This document shows positions 11,463 through 23,025 of a stretch of DNA of 64,000 bases, piece by piece (position 1 is the stretch's first letter; each line of letters begins with the position of its first letter). The notes under the pieces are model-generated. The model saw nothing but the letters and a program-made list of their open reading frames with translations, did no database searches and was not told the origin of the DNA. The DNA is from Membranipora membranacea (lineage: Eukaryota > Bryozoa > Gymnolaemata > Cheilostomatida > Membraniporidae), in NCBI GenBank assembly GCA_914767715.1, contig OU612074.1, positions 18,710,062-18,774,061 of the forward strand, given 5' to 3'. The translations under genes and the position numbers were made by a program.

Positions 11463-13570
11463 ATGCATTGAGCACTCAAACTAGTGTGTACTGTATTCTC
11501 TCTGAAGCCTTATCACAATTCTTACTTTGAGATGTTTTATTATCAGGGTACAATGTGGTGTGTAGTGGTGAACTAGTTCAACAGTGTTTATTCAAGGTTT
11601 CAAGAAGTAGGACATACACTTATTTGAAGCATATTATGCTGTTCTTTGAACCTGGAGCAAACAGGCCCACAAAAACAGCTGGAGAACAAGCTTATCAAAA
11701 CGTTTGAGCAAGACAAAGCAGATTAGTAATAGTATGATGTGTGTGCAATGATTGCGTATTGAAGCATCTTTTTAAAATAAAAACAACTCTTAGCCCTGAC
11801 ATTCTGTCCATGCTATAAACATACAACTCCTATTTTTACACTATTCAGTCAATTCATTAGGACTTGGCAAAAATTCAAAACTTGGGAATTTGTCTTTGGT
11901 ACTAGTACTACCCCTTTACCATTTACAGATAAAATCTTGGGGACTGGGGCCTTCAGGTAATCTCTAAACACAGAGCGAATCATAGAGATACTTATGTTTG
12001 TTTGCGATATTAATTAGTTATATTAGCAAACTCAATCAGGGTGCTTGGTCACTGGGTGCAGGCCCCAGAGAACTGAGAATAAGGTTCATTGCGTAAGGCA
12101 GCCCTCGCACCCTGTATTGCTATGCCTAATTCTGCATATGTTCCCAAGATTGTCATTCTGTGAGAGTGCCATGAAATGGGGAAAGAGTTGGGGTTTTTTT
12201 TGTGAGAAGAGTTATGTATTGGGATTTTTTTTCCACATTTCATTTTGAATAATGACCACTGTGTGGAAGTTAACCTGATGTTGAACGGTGATGGTGAACT
12301 GAGGGTAATTCATCAATAGCGTGTAAATAGACTTGTATTTTCCTATACTGTAACAATGTTTGTATGTGCCTCCATTTCAAAAAGTTCACAAATCAACAAC
12401 CAGATTTATGAAACCTAAATTTGTTACAGTTAGAAAACACAGCAAGAACTCAATACTGTACTGTACTTATCTAAAGCACAGTCAAGCTTGGAGTTTCTGT
12501 GTCTGAAGTTTGCCATTGTTCAGCCAAAATTAACCATGTGAAGTGTGATTTATACCCAGAAAGAAACATCAAATACTCCAGGAAAATTCCATGATTTCAT
12601 GAGTTTTATCACGTTGCATGTATTTATTGTTTCAGGCAGCACGGAAAAAGACATTGAATGTGATTGCTGGTGATTGCGGTCCTAAAAGAATGTTACCTGC
12701 ACCTTTGCATTTTCACTAACAGGCCTTGTCCATTTAGGGTGCATCTATTTTCTGAGTGTATGTCACACTCGGCCAATGTATGTTTTGGATAAAATAAGTT
12801 TTAAAAAAACAATTATTAGATGGTACTGCAATAAAATTTACAAACAGAAGCTCATCAATATTGGTTCCTTATCTACTATTAATGGCAATGTTTGTGGGTA
12901 GTAATTATACATACAAGGCCTTCAGTATAAGGCATACAATGATTGTATATCGATCAATTGTTTTTGTCAGGTTTTCACAACTTATGTACCTGTTTATGTG
13001 AATTGTTGTATCATTGACTACTCATTCATTCATTCATTTTACTACCTGAAGACATGACAATGAGTCCCTCTCACTCCCTGGATGCACTACCAAGTAGCAA
13101 ATGGCGCTTTAACTTAACTTAATCTCTTTCGATTAAAATGGTGATGTAGCGGTATATCCCGTGTCTCTGCTAATAGTTGCATGACTATGAGCCTTGAAGA
13201 AAAATCTTTTTTTGGCTTTGGATCTCTCATGTTTTTGCTATTTTGAAGACTGAGTTGAGTAACATGTATCATATTTCGCAAAAGGTCTCTGTGCATGTTC
13301 CATTGGCAGTTGGAGATCTCCATTCCTGTAAATTGTAAATAGTGTCCTGCTATATTATTTGAATCAAGCACCCTATTCAGTTTGGTAACAGATTGCAGAA
13401 GAATACACTCTTGTTGAACTGTACTTGGATTGGATTTTCCAAAAAAGGGAGAGATATGATGGCATCAGATCAGAAAAAAGGGTATGATACACCCAATGTT
13501 TAGTTCATTGATACACCATTCCATTGGTCTAGACAAGGGTTGCTATATCTGTGACCAAGCCCAAGGACTG
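11463..13570. other. No gene recognised
   Basis: A long AT-rich stretch with a small attc/cattcatt microsatellite near 13025. I saw no domain-bearing frame or repeat matched elsewhere in the window. Confidence 0.4.
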
Positions 13571-13727
13571 AAATTGACTAATTTCTTGCTGTCACTGCTG
13601 AGGTGTGTACTACTCATCAAAAGTCATTGGATTGCACCTGTCAGTGTCCAATTTAAAATCTTGAAGGATGTTATGGTTGATTTAATTGTCTGCTTGGCAA
13701 AAGCAAGATGTAATCTGAGAACAACAT
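13571..13727 (+). mobile_element. Possible LINE reverse-transcriptase remnant
   Basis: A short frame contains SHWIAPVSVQFKILKDVM, which resembles the LHWLPV...RI.FKILLL segment near the C-terminus of CR1/jockey-type reverse transcriptases. It is very short and isolated, so the call rests on one motif. Confidence 0.35.
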
Positions 13728-13899
13728 AAAGATAAGCCACATATTACACTTCACATTTAAGCCACACCCACAGCAATTACATTATTCCGATTGAGTAATA
13801 CTTATTTGACAGTCTATGAATTAGAGTTGTCCCCTTTTTGTGTGTAGACGAGGTGAGACATGTGAATTATTTTACCTGCAGGTATACTAAATTTTATAT

Positions 13900-13996
13900 G
13901 TCATACTCCGGGCAAATACCGAAGCCGAGGGATGACACAGAATTTTTTTCCTGTATAGAAAATAAAAAATTCTTTATGTCATCGTTCGTCTTCCAT
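13900..13996 (-). repeat. Dispersed repeat, inverted partner 8680-8772
   Basis: Reverse-orientation copy of the block at 8680, including the ccgaagccgagggatgacac segment. Confidence 0.6.
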
Positions 13997-14534
13997 AGTT
14001 GTGAAAGCAAAATATCCACAAAATTATTTTCTTGCTTAGATATCATCGTTATTATTTTGGTGTTTTCCCAAATTTACCTATATTTTTGAGTTTTTATGCT
14101 ATCATTTAAATAAATTCAACAAAAGTCCTGCAAAAGTAGAAGTGGCATGTCCTATCTAAAAGGTCCATAACGCGGCATGCTCTATTGTGAGTTATAAGCC
14201 TATGAAGATTATTATGTTAAAATATCATTACTAATATCAATTTCTAGTTTCCAAGTTTTCTGACCAATCAAAGCCTTCTGAATCTGAATATCTGGGTTTC
14301 ATTGGCCAATTCACATTGCTAACTACTTATTTGACCTACAAAGTGGTAACCAAGCAAACAGGAAGTACACAAAATGGCAGATTCAGGGAAGATTGAAGAC
14401 TTTGAGTCACTATTATAATAGATGAAGTTACTTGGGAATATTTTGATCTGACTGAAAAAGCTGATGATAGTGATAATGAAGACAGTGACTGGACACAGTG
14501 GCGTATATTATCACTCACGGCCCACGGATTTCCG

Positions 14535-14622
14535 TGAGTGGCTGAATAGCTCAGTGTGTAGAGCGTCTGCCTTATAATCACTGTTAATAAGATTGTTGTG
14601 AGTTCCAATCCCATCGGGGTCA
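14535..14622 (+). repeat. tRNA-like sequence (SINE head)
   Basis: The sequence has a D-arm-like tagctcagtgtgtagagcg, a central cttataat like an Ile-TAT anticodon loop, and a box B-like gagttccaatcc, followed by a T-run. The acceptor and T stems do not pair properly, so this is more likely a SINE head or tRNA pseudogene. A related gctgaatagctcagtg unit is on the minus strand at 57602-57657. Confidence 0.5.
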
Positions 14623-14687
14623 GTTTTTTTTCAAATTAATGCTTCATCACTGGAGCATTTTTACCGTAAACTTCTACTGCTATTGAG

Positions 14688-15190
14688 TTGTTTTCTGAAA
14701 GTACCCAACAGCTCAGTGAGCTATTGAAATACCTCTCTGCTTGCACTATTTTGCTACCGATATGCAAAAATTTCCGTGTGGGAGGGAGCTATCCAATCCA
14801 GCCAGCTGCAGGCAACTTTGAGGATGGGCTCACAAAAAGACAGAGCATGCTGAAGAAATTCAAGTGTCTATGCAAGAAGAATTGTATCAGCCAGTTTGAT
14901 TCAGAAGCAATGCTCAACCAGCTGGTATACTATGAATCCCTCACTCCATCAGAGAAAGAAATGGTTGTACTGGGAAAGATATCTGTAGGTATACGTACGA
15001 GTGCCGCCCTAGGTAAAGAGACAAAGCACAAGGAGAAGCAGCGAGAGGGTTAGACCACAAGCGGCAGGCATATCTCTTCAAGGAAATCCGTGAATTCTGT
15101 ACGCCTGAAACCAGAAACTTAGTTTGTCCCAGCCCTGAGCCATCAGAACCAGTAGATGAACCTGCTGCAAAGAAATTGAAGAACTGAATC
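14688..15190 (+). pseudogene. Fragment of a transposon-type ORF
   Basis: The first frame (14688-15053) contains a Cys-rich stretch, KKFKCLCKKNCISQF, followed by an acidic helix and TPSEKEMVVLGKI. This pattern (Cys-Lys-Asn-Cys, then a short helix and a LLG/VLG segment) recurs at the N-terminus of uncharacterised transposon-associated proteins in many invertebrate genomes. Near 15050 the frame shifts by one base; after the shift it continues through HKRQAYLFKEIREFC to a Lys-rich end and a stop at about 15188. No transposase catalytic core is visible. The family assignment is from memory of the motif pattern. Confidence 0.45.
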
Positions 15191-15999
15191 CAACCCTGAA
15201 TTAAATAACTATTAACTACTTTCATCGAATCAGCTCAGATCCTAATAAGGACCCCTTATATAATGTATAACTACAGTATATGCGGAGTCGACTCTGGCCA
15301 TAAATTCAGTTAATTTGATCAGCTATAGTTAGAAAACTGTTGACTTGATGAATTTTAAAATAGTGTCATTAGATTAAGCATGTTCCATTTGTTTAGTGTA
15401 TCAATTTTCATTGTGATCCGGACATTATTGACCCCCGTTGCTATGTAGTAAATAAACCACTCGTCGATTTTCAACAAACCAAAACTTTGGCGCCAATTAT
15501 TGAGAATTCGCGATTTCGGCTGACGGCCAGATCTGGCAGCTTTATAATTACATAACTTCGTCAATATTTGTCGTAGAACAAAAATGAAAACATCACCAGA
15601 ATCAGCAGAGAATTCTGCATCTGATACATGCAATAACTCAAAATATTTGTCCTACCTCTTTATGGACCTTTTTGATGGGACACACCACTAAGCTGGTGAA
15701 TCAGATATTAGCTGGTGAAGCAGATATAAATGATATGCTTTACTCTAATAAGTGGGTTGATATCATAGACTTAATAGACTTAATTATTAAGTCTATGGTT
15801 AATATACAGTTCTGCAGGGAGGCAGGCAATGTCAGTACCCAGGCATCCAACCTAAACAATAAACAACTTTGCAAAAGCCACATCAGGTCAAAAGGCAATG
15901 ACAGACAACATCTTTTTGCTGGTAATTTGCCTTATTTATTAAGAACAAGTGGATTGTCACTCTTAGTAATGGAGTCTTTATGAAAGTAAACTAGATATT
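15191..15999. other. Intergenic, with repeat matched to 2829-2951 at its right end
   Basis: From about 15875 the sequence matches 2829-2951 (cacatcaggtcag, agtggattgtcact, tatgaaagtaaactagatat), the 3' flank of the unknown minus-strand gene. The left part shows nothing recognisable. Confidence 0.5.
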
Positions 16000-16545
16000 T
16001 TAGTTGTCTGGTTTACCGAGAACAGCTCTCATCAGATCTTTACCGCCTCTCACAGGTTGTATTCTGTTCAGATGTATTAATAGCTGCATACACAGCTTAG
16101 CCTTAGCTCCAGCTAATGGTGTAACTACTGCATTCAGGGCCTCCCTCTCAACTGGCAATAATAAATATTAGAATAACAGTCTCAAATAAAATAATTAGCC
16201 TGATACCATTGCTGTCCAATGCTGATGTACGTGATTGTGACTCTAAAAGTCTTCCCTACCAACAAATTATGATCCTGTTTCAGTTGCAAAAGTTTTGGAA
16301 TGAAAGTCATGCAACCTTAGTTGGTGATTTTGACTTACTTGGTTGAGTGGGTTCCATCTGAAACATGTTATCAACTCTGTTGATAACTTTATTGAGCAGA
16401 TCCAGATTTACGAGCCCTTTAACCTAATCGTCTACTTTGAAAACTGGACATCTGTAAACTCTGTAACATCGACCATCGCTATCCTATAAGTAAGCATCAA
16501 TACTAGGTAGTGATTAGATGATCATGACTAGGTAGTGATTAGATA

Positions 16546-16644
16546 GTGTAAGTGCTCTAACTGTGATGAGATAGCTAGTAGTAATAGTGACTGATAAAGG
16601 AATGCTACTACCAGCTATCCTGGCACAGTTTGAGCGCATAAACC
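16546..16644. mobile_element. Diverged member of the 128-bp hairpin MITE family
   Basis: The arms (agtgctctaactgtg...gatagctagtagtaa and tgctactaccagctatc...cacagtttgagcgc) are inverted and resemble the better-preserved elements at 18458-18578 and 33176-33303. It lies in an intron of the unknown minus-strand gene. Confidence 0.55.
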
Positions 16645-18457
16645 AGCTAATAGTATAATAATGTCCAACCATTGTGTTCCCTTTTGGCTTCTTATCTGAC
16701 TAGAGAGTTAAGTGCTTAAATTCTACTCAGAATGCTGTCAGTGGCATTCCAGTCAGAGTGGGATGCTGTGACCAGGAAACTGGTTATAAGGAATAGTTTC
16801 CTGTTTGTATCAGGTGGCACAACTCCAATGTCCAGACTGTGAGTAACAAAATTAATCTGAATAAAGGGCGTAAAGTCAGAAGTTTCAGAAGAGTGAAGTC
16901 AATTTGATGTGAGAAATATGTATGCCACCCTTAGTACAAGCCTAAGATGGAACCAGGACAAGCCACCGCATAAAGTGAAAAAAAAGTTACCTGTCTTGAC
17001 AAGGCTTATGCATACCTGCCGTTAAAATCTAGTTAAGATAGAGCGAGAAACTTTGGTCTCTCTACGCCAGTAAGCTGTGGCATCGCTGGAGTCAGCATTA
17101 ATGTGTCATCAGTCAGCAGGCCTGATTTACCTGTGTGAAGAAGAGATATGACAATGATATAAATTATACATTCTGTTCAGACCATCATCAACTTATAACA
17201 TTCGACCCACAATTGATATATATTACAACCTAAATTACATAAGCTAACTTATTCCTTGCTAGTCCATTTCTGAGGTTTATATAACAAACACTCAGACCAT
17301 GGTTTAGTGACATTCAAACATGCATGAAATGAGAGATGGTTGTACTCAATGGCAGTGGTGTTGTGACCTACTACGCTTGATTAAATCTAATCGGGACACG
17401 AAAATAGATGGTGAGAAGTATATACACTGCAATGTGAGACTGGAAGCCTAGCTCTGCAGACTGTTATTATTTTATAGCATAACTCTTGCATTAAGTCAAC
17501 TGGCAAACAGAACACAAGTGCAAATATTGTTAACTAAACTGGAAAACAGTGTTTGTGTTGAGTCACACCTAGTTTAAGCACTCAAATATTACCCACATTG
17601 ATGATTGACATATTTCATTATCAACCAAAATCCGAAATATGATCTGGAATGTGGTTGATGATCATACTGGACAAAGTTTGAGAACCTAAACTAAGTCCTA
17701 CCTGGGGTTCCCTCTAGCAGTAACGCGTTCCTTGATTTGGTGGCACTTTTCTTTACACTGTAAATAAAACAATATTGGTAAGATTACATCGAAGGAATTC
17801 TCAGGTCAAATGCTGTCAAAAATACCGTCATAAGTTTGTAGATAGATGATTGATGGACACTAAGTCAGGTGTGTGTGTGACTGACAAGCAAAAATGTGTC
17901 CGAATGGATCGGCTTCTCCCTAAGTACAACCTCAGAAATTAACTTTGTTTACAGGGCAGATTTTGTCTACTCAATAACCAGGAAAACTGCCTCCGGATTG
18001 CAAGATTAGTTTGACATATCACTTCACTTACCTCTGGAAAAGGTTGGGTGTAGATTTAGCTGTCTTCATACTCGATTTCTTAGATGATTAAGTGACAAGG
18101 TTAGTAGCGTCTAATATCTCATACATATCCTCTAGTGATAGATAATCAGCCAGCTTAGGAGTCTTCATAACTTCATCAGTCTGGTGAACAGGAGGAGCAA
18201 CTCTAAAACAGGGAACTAATGCTGTTGGCCAGTAAATCGGAGTTGCCCTCTTCCGCCAAATTATCACCAATTGAGTTGAAGATATTCACATGATGACTCG
18301 ATGAACCGAGAATAAAACTGTTGAAAGCCACTCATTTCAGCAAAGTTTATCCTATGAGTACCGGGATGAGATTTTTGGATTTTGCCCATACAATCCCATC
18401 CCACCTAGCCTGTGTTGACAGCCTTGTCAAGCTTGTCAAGACAGGCTACATCCTTTA

Positions 18458-18578
18458 TAGTTTAAGCGCTTAAACGGTGTCGGGATAGCTGGTAGTAGAA
18501 TTTCATTATCAACCACTGGTTGGGAAATTGGTTGATAATGAAATGCTACTACCCGACACCGTTCAAGAGCTTAAACTA
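18458..18578. mobile_element. Hairpin MITE (121 bp)
   Basis: A near-palindrome starting tagtttaagcgcttaaacgg and ending aagagcttaaacta, with a central catttcattatcaacca arm pair. The flanking 9 bases on each side agree only in part (catccttta and catccaacc). The element at 33176 belongs to the same family and has a perfect 9-bp duplication. Confidence 0.75.
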
Positions 18579-19032
18579 CATCCAACCACAATCTTTCAAA
18601 CATATATCCAAAATATTCAAAAACAATGTCCAAGGATATATAGGAATATTTTGAGACAAAGTTAGAAAGGTTTGGGATTCAGATATTTTCTTTAATTTAT
18701 TGAGCATTAAATAGCAGAGATATAATGTGTGCAAGTCAAACATTCAGTAAGGCATTGAGGTGAAATTCAAACCTTGTTGGTGTAGAATACTGTCCTACGT
18801 CTGTCTGTTGGCCGTCCTGGACATTCTCTTGGCTTCTAACGCCTCCGCTATTTGTCTCTGTAATAAATAAGAGTCAACATCTGTGACATGATCTGTGACT
18901 GAGAATCCAAATAAACATAAATATTCTATATGCCTTCGTACATATTTTGGGGAACAAGTCAGACAACTCTCAATTTAACAAAGACAAACACTAAGATAGA
19001 TAATTCGCCGTGAATCAAACGACATACGGGTT

Positions 19033-20146
19033 CTGGAAAATGCGGAAAGGCGGAAAATCTGTTTCATAGCAAAAAATCGTTTTCCGCTTTTTCGGAAAGA
19101 CAGAAAATCATTTTCCGCTATTTGGAAATGAAGGAAAATCGTTTTCGCTAAAAAAAACTACTGGAAAGACATTAAGACATCACCACTATGAGTGTTTTTG
19201 GTAGGAATAATTAGGACAAATTTTTTTTTTTGAAAAAGCGAAAAATATTGTTTGCTTCAAAAATTTATCTCAACGCATAGATACACAGGTTTTTGGTAAA
19301 ATAGCAACCTTTATCTTAGTGACAGTGAGCAACATTGATGTTATTCAAACCATATGTAGATTTCGTTCAACACCAAAAATACTTTTACTTAAACAATCCA
19401 AATTACTTGTGATTGAGATTCAGTAATCGCTGCAATAGCTGCAAGCAGAGATTTGTGTTTGAGTTCTTTTTATTATTGCAGGGAATTTTCTACTGCACAG
19501 TTGTTTCATAATTCACATTAATTTCCTCCACCTTCATTAGCCCTCACCCCTTTGATCTCGATAAACTGCGCTTGCCTTCTAGATCAGTGTTTTGGGACAT
19601 CAAGCCTTTTTCGCTTCGATGTAAAATTTCAAAAGAGGTCGTTCTGAAACATTTTGTTGAGGGCACTTTGGCTCACTGTTGAAAGCATTTCACTATCAAT
19701 TTAATATTGCATAAGAAAAGACATAACAGGATTTTGAACTTGAGCCAGGATCAGTGAATACTTTGCATTGGTTATCATTCTGGCTCTATTGGATTATATT
19801 GATGGCTGAGTAAGCAAGAGAGGATCGCCTCCAGCAGATCCCTCACAATTGCAAGGTGAATGTTGTCTCTGTCTCTGTAAGTATACCTGCCATTATTTAC
19901 AACTGAAGTTCAAAATTATAAAAGATACCAGCCTTTCAAGAAAATAAAAATGATACAGTAATGCCATTGGAATGCAAATTGTGTACTTGTTCCAGTCTCC
20001 GCAAAAGATAATCTCTGTTGTTTTATTTTACAAACCACCGTGAATGCCTCTAATGCTTTCAACTTCAAAAGCTAATACTCAAATGACTATCACAATGTAA
20101 CGTTTTATGACAAATAATCTATTCCGAACCATTTTCCGCCTTTTCC
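19033..20146. mobile_element. Possible element with ggaaaatgcggaaagg ends
   Basis: The left end repeats cggaaaatcgttttccgc-like words in both orientations (19033-19150), and an inverted copy of the end, attttccgccttttcc, is at 20131-20146. A further end-like piece is at 20440. The 1.1 kb inside shows no coding sequence. Limits and target duplication are uncertain. Confidence 0.4.
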
Positions 20147-21057
20147 AAAAAAAAAAAAAAACACGAAATTCAGGCTGTTAAAAGATGGGGATGATTTCTT
20201 AATGAGTTATAGTTCATTTTCTTTGCGTCAAGATCAGTTTTTAAGGAAAAAATTTTTTTTCTTACCTCAATGATTAAAAAGCTAGCTGGGGGTTCCCCTA
20301 TAGGAGGGGGCGACTCATACGCCATTTCATGGTTAACCCGCAATAAGTTAGAAATAAAACGCTTAAGTAAGTATAGTAAGTTGCTGGAGAACAGCATGGG
20401 CAGGGCAAGAACTTTATAGGATGAAGCCTCGATTCTTTAGGAAAGGCGGAAAATTTAGTCACCTTTCACACACTGAGAAATATAGTAACATCAACAACTT
20501 GTCTCTTCAGTTATTTACTAAATAAAATTAGGAAAGAGAAAAACCCGCGAACTGACAAGATAAGTAAATTAGCATAACTTGATATGAGGCGCGCCGGGGT
20601 ACAAGATAATGCTAGAGGTAAGATAAGATAACTACAAAATATGAGGCTCAAAGGCCAGGATAGAGTTAGTAAATTTTACAAGTTATAACACAGTACTGTG
20701 ATATCAAATAACCGTGCCTTGTCACATTGCTCAAGAAAAAATGAGTTCTTTAGGTGTAATAATCTCTGTATTTCCGCTTTTTCCCAAAAAATTATTTTTT
20801 AAAAATTTTTTCCAAATACACTCAAATGATACTGTGGTGATGTCTATATTTGTTTCCGATAGTTTTCTTAATGATCATCATCATCAAATATGGTCCATTT
20901 GTCTGCATTCAGAGTTGCTCCCGATCAACTGGTCACGCCACAGGCCTGCGGCGTGACCTGAATCGCTTTGGGGAGGTTGCAGCACACCTCCTGGTGATGT
21001 TAAAGAACTGCCTCGGATTTTTGCCTCCCCTAACAATTTTTCAAAACTACGGCCCTG
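20147..21057. other. Repeat-derived sequence, no gene
   Basis: Includes an A-run at 20147-20161, and at about 20890-20985 a block (ggtccatttgtctgcattc, gttgctcccgatcaac) related to the fold-back sequence at 25786-25880. Confidence 0.45.
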
Positions 21058-21240
21058 TACTCGATAAGATCTATCATGTCTGTATAAAATTAGACATCGC
21101 TGCCGAAATCAATATAGCATATTGTATCTTAGAGTGATAGACTAGGAAGTTACTGATGATGGATAAAGAAATCACCTCATTTATCCGATAAGTCTATAAT
21201 ATCGCGGCACCATCAGATTTCAGCAGACATGATAATGGAT
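21058..21240 (+). repeat. Copy of D8C-upstream repeat unit
   Basis: Matches 1104-1290 (gacatcgctgccg, cagattgtatcttagag, gataaa..aat and caccat..cagacatgat words), same orientation. No D8C coding sequence follows it. Confidence 0.6.
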
Positions 21241-22559
21241 TGAATGGATTCTGTTTGTGAAATGCTTTCGATCCTCAAAGATTAACAAAACTAGTGTTGT
21301 AGATTATCAAATTGTGGTAGCTGGGCAGATATTGCAAAACCATTATGATAGCTTCTCTCAACACAAAGCCAAGAGACCTGATAAGATATCTATGTCTAAG
21401 TATTTAATACAGAAGATGTTATCCTCTCTAGAGTACAGGTGCCGAGGCCAGTGGCATGTGGAGACTGCAAACACACACTGGTCCTCTGGTATATTTTTTT
21501 GTCTTGTAAAATATAAATGCAAGCACTAAAAGATAATAAATTAACCTTGCCACCAAAATCAACCTACCTGATGATGAAAACCTCGATTTCCTTAAACTTG
21601 ATTAAATTGCTCATGTAAGGCTAATGGAGATAAAACAAGGTTACAAACCAGTTTCTATTTCAAATTTGAAAAAAAAAAGTTAAGGAGAAACTCCTCAATG
21701 TAAATGTTAATGTAATATGCTGTAATCTGCTCTCCAGCAATCTTTACAAGAATATAACATAGAGACATATACATAATCAATTTAGGGCACTGCTGTACAA
21801 GGTAGGAGTGAGCAAGCTAGCATATTGTCCAGAGTGCGCACCTCCTCTAGCTGGATGTGTAGTGGCTGGGATTCAAACCAGCAACTATCAGATTGTCTAG
21901 CTTGAATCCAAACCACTACGCCATCAATGCTAAACAGAGACTATTTGGAGCAGAAAAATCATCTCAAGTATAACTAAATCGGCTTTAGGACAGGTCGCAG
22001 TACAACTGAAGTTAACATTATCAAAAGTGAAACACCTTATTTGTTATTTGTTATCAAGTTGATATTTTTACGGTTACCCTTCTCCAACATGTACATGCTA
22101 ATGGAGCATTGTGGTTTTGAAACAGTTTTTCTGAGTAAATATTATTCAGTCAAGTTTGTTGCCTGTAAAAAACGGTGTTCCCCAGTGTTAAGTTGTCGAA
22201 CCTCTATCATTATTAGTTATTAGAAATGACCTTTTGAATGCAGTACTTGAATTTAATTATATATTTTCTTAGTACCAAACCTGAAATTATGAGGTGAAAT
22301 TTCCCTTTTACCTTGTCAAAGTTGGACGGAGGGGGAGGGGGGAGGAGGGATGGGGGATGGGGGATGGGGGCGTAGGCGAATTGAGTATTTATTGAGCCAC
22401 TCTAGTACCAGACCGACCCATGATTTTTGTAAATTTAATTTTGAACATATTTTACTTCTAAATTTACAAGGTTTCTTTATTAGAATCCATTTCAAGACCG
22501 ATTATTTAACATGATACAACATTCTTATAAAATTGTTGAAACAGAACTTCTACAGTGGT
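21241..22559. other. No intact gene; tRNA-like unit on the minus strand at 21843-21925
   Basis: The reverse complement of 21843-21925 has a gcgtagtggtttggattcaag segment and a box B-like ctggtttgaatccc, like a SINE head. A G-rich tract is listed separately. Nothing else is recognised. Confidence 0.4.
22328..22372 (+). repeat. G-rich tract (gggggatgggggatgg)
   Basis: Several runs of three to six G separated by short loops, able in principle to form a quadruplex on the plus strand. It is probably a simple repeat. Confidence 0.6.
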
Positions 22560-23025
22560 GTTGGCGGTACCCAACTTACATAACCTATCTGATAAATCCA
22601 AAGTATACTATGGCACCATCCACTCGTCAGCGCAGACATGATACTGGACATGATGTTTGTGTAATATATCACAAAAAACCGAGATTAATACTGGAGATTC
22701 TAGAGATACACATCCTTGTCTGTCTATCATAAAATCTGAAACCTGCTGGTGATTGAGTTGCAAACTTACGTCATTATGTAATAATTAAAAGTATACCACG
22801 ACACCATCAACCAGCCAGACCAGCGCACGTGATAATGAACATTATGTATTATGTTTATTAAATTAAAAGATCAGTTAAGATGGGATATCTTTGAGTTTGA
22901 CTTACAAGGAAACACATCCGCAGTAAGTACGCCATAAAACGGTGTCCAGACAAGTCAACAATTCATTAAGTCTCAGAAAACCATCAGAAGCAGAAAAAGA
23001 TCTAGTTGTACCAGAAAATGACTGG
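22560..23025 (+). repeat. Copy of the D8C 5' region
   Basis: Matches 1238-1690 in order and orientation, including the segments gattaatactggagattct, aggaaacacatc and cattaagtctcagaaa. It stops before the 5' UTR intron, and no D8C coding sequence follows. It may mark a lost D8C copy or a dispersed repeat. Confidence 0.7.

Larger units (their letters stand above)
16000..18857 (-). pseudogene. Unknown minus-strand gene, fullest (broken) copy
   Basis: Six exons with matching phases can be traced in transcription order: 18857-18799 (RQIAEALEAKRMSRT); about 18333-18032; 17757-17702 (KKSATKSRNALLLEGTP); 17130-17016 (LLTDDTLMLTPAMPQL); 16483-16339; 16151-16000 (C-terminal, ending KPDN, TAA). The second exon contains a Lys/Ser/Thr-Pro region with MKTPKLADYLSLEDMYEIL. 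Damage: one extra T in the second exon shifts the frame, an in-frame TAA lies near 18090, a TAA lies in the fourth exon (~17036), and the fifth exon has stops. Acceptors and donors are mostly intact. The family is not recognised; the basic, Ser/Thr-Pro-rich character would suit a nuclear or cytoskeletal protein, but that is inference. Confidence 0.7.

Noticed and set aside
14535-14622. Functional tRNA-Ile(TAT) gene
   Set aside because: Boxes A and B are recognisable, but the acceptor and T stems do not pair, and a related unit sits inside a transposon.
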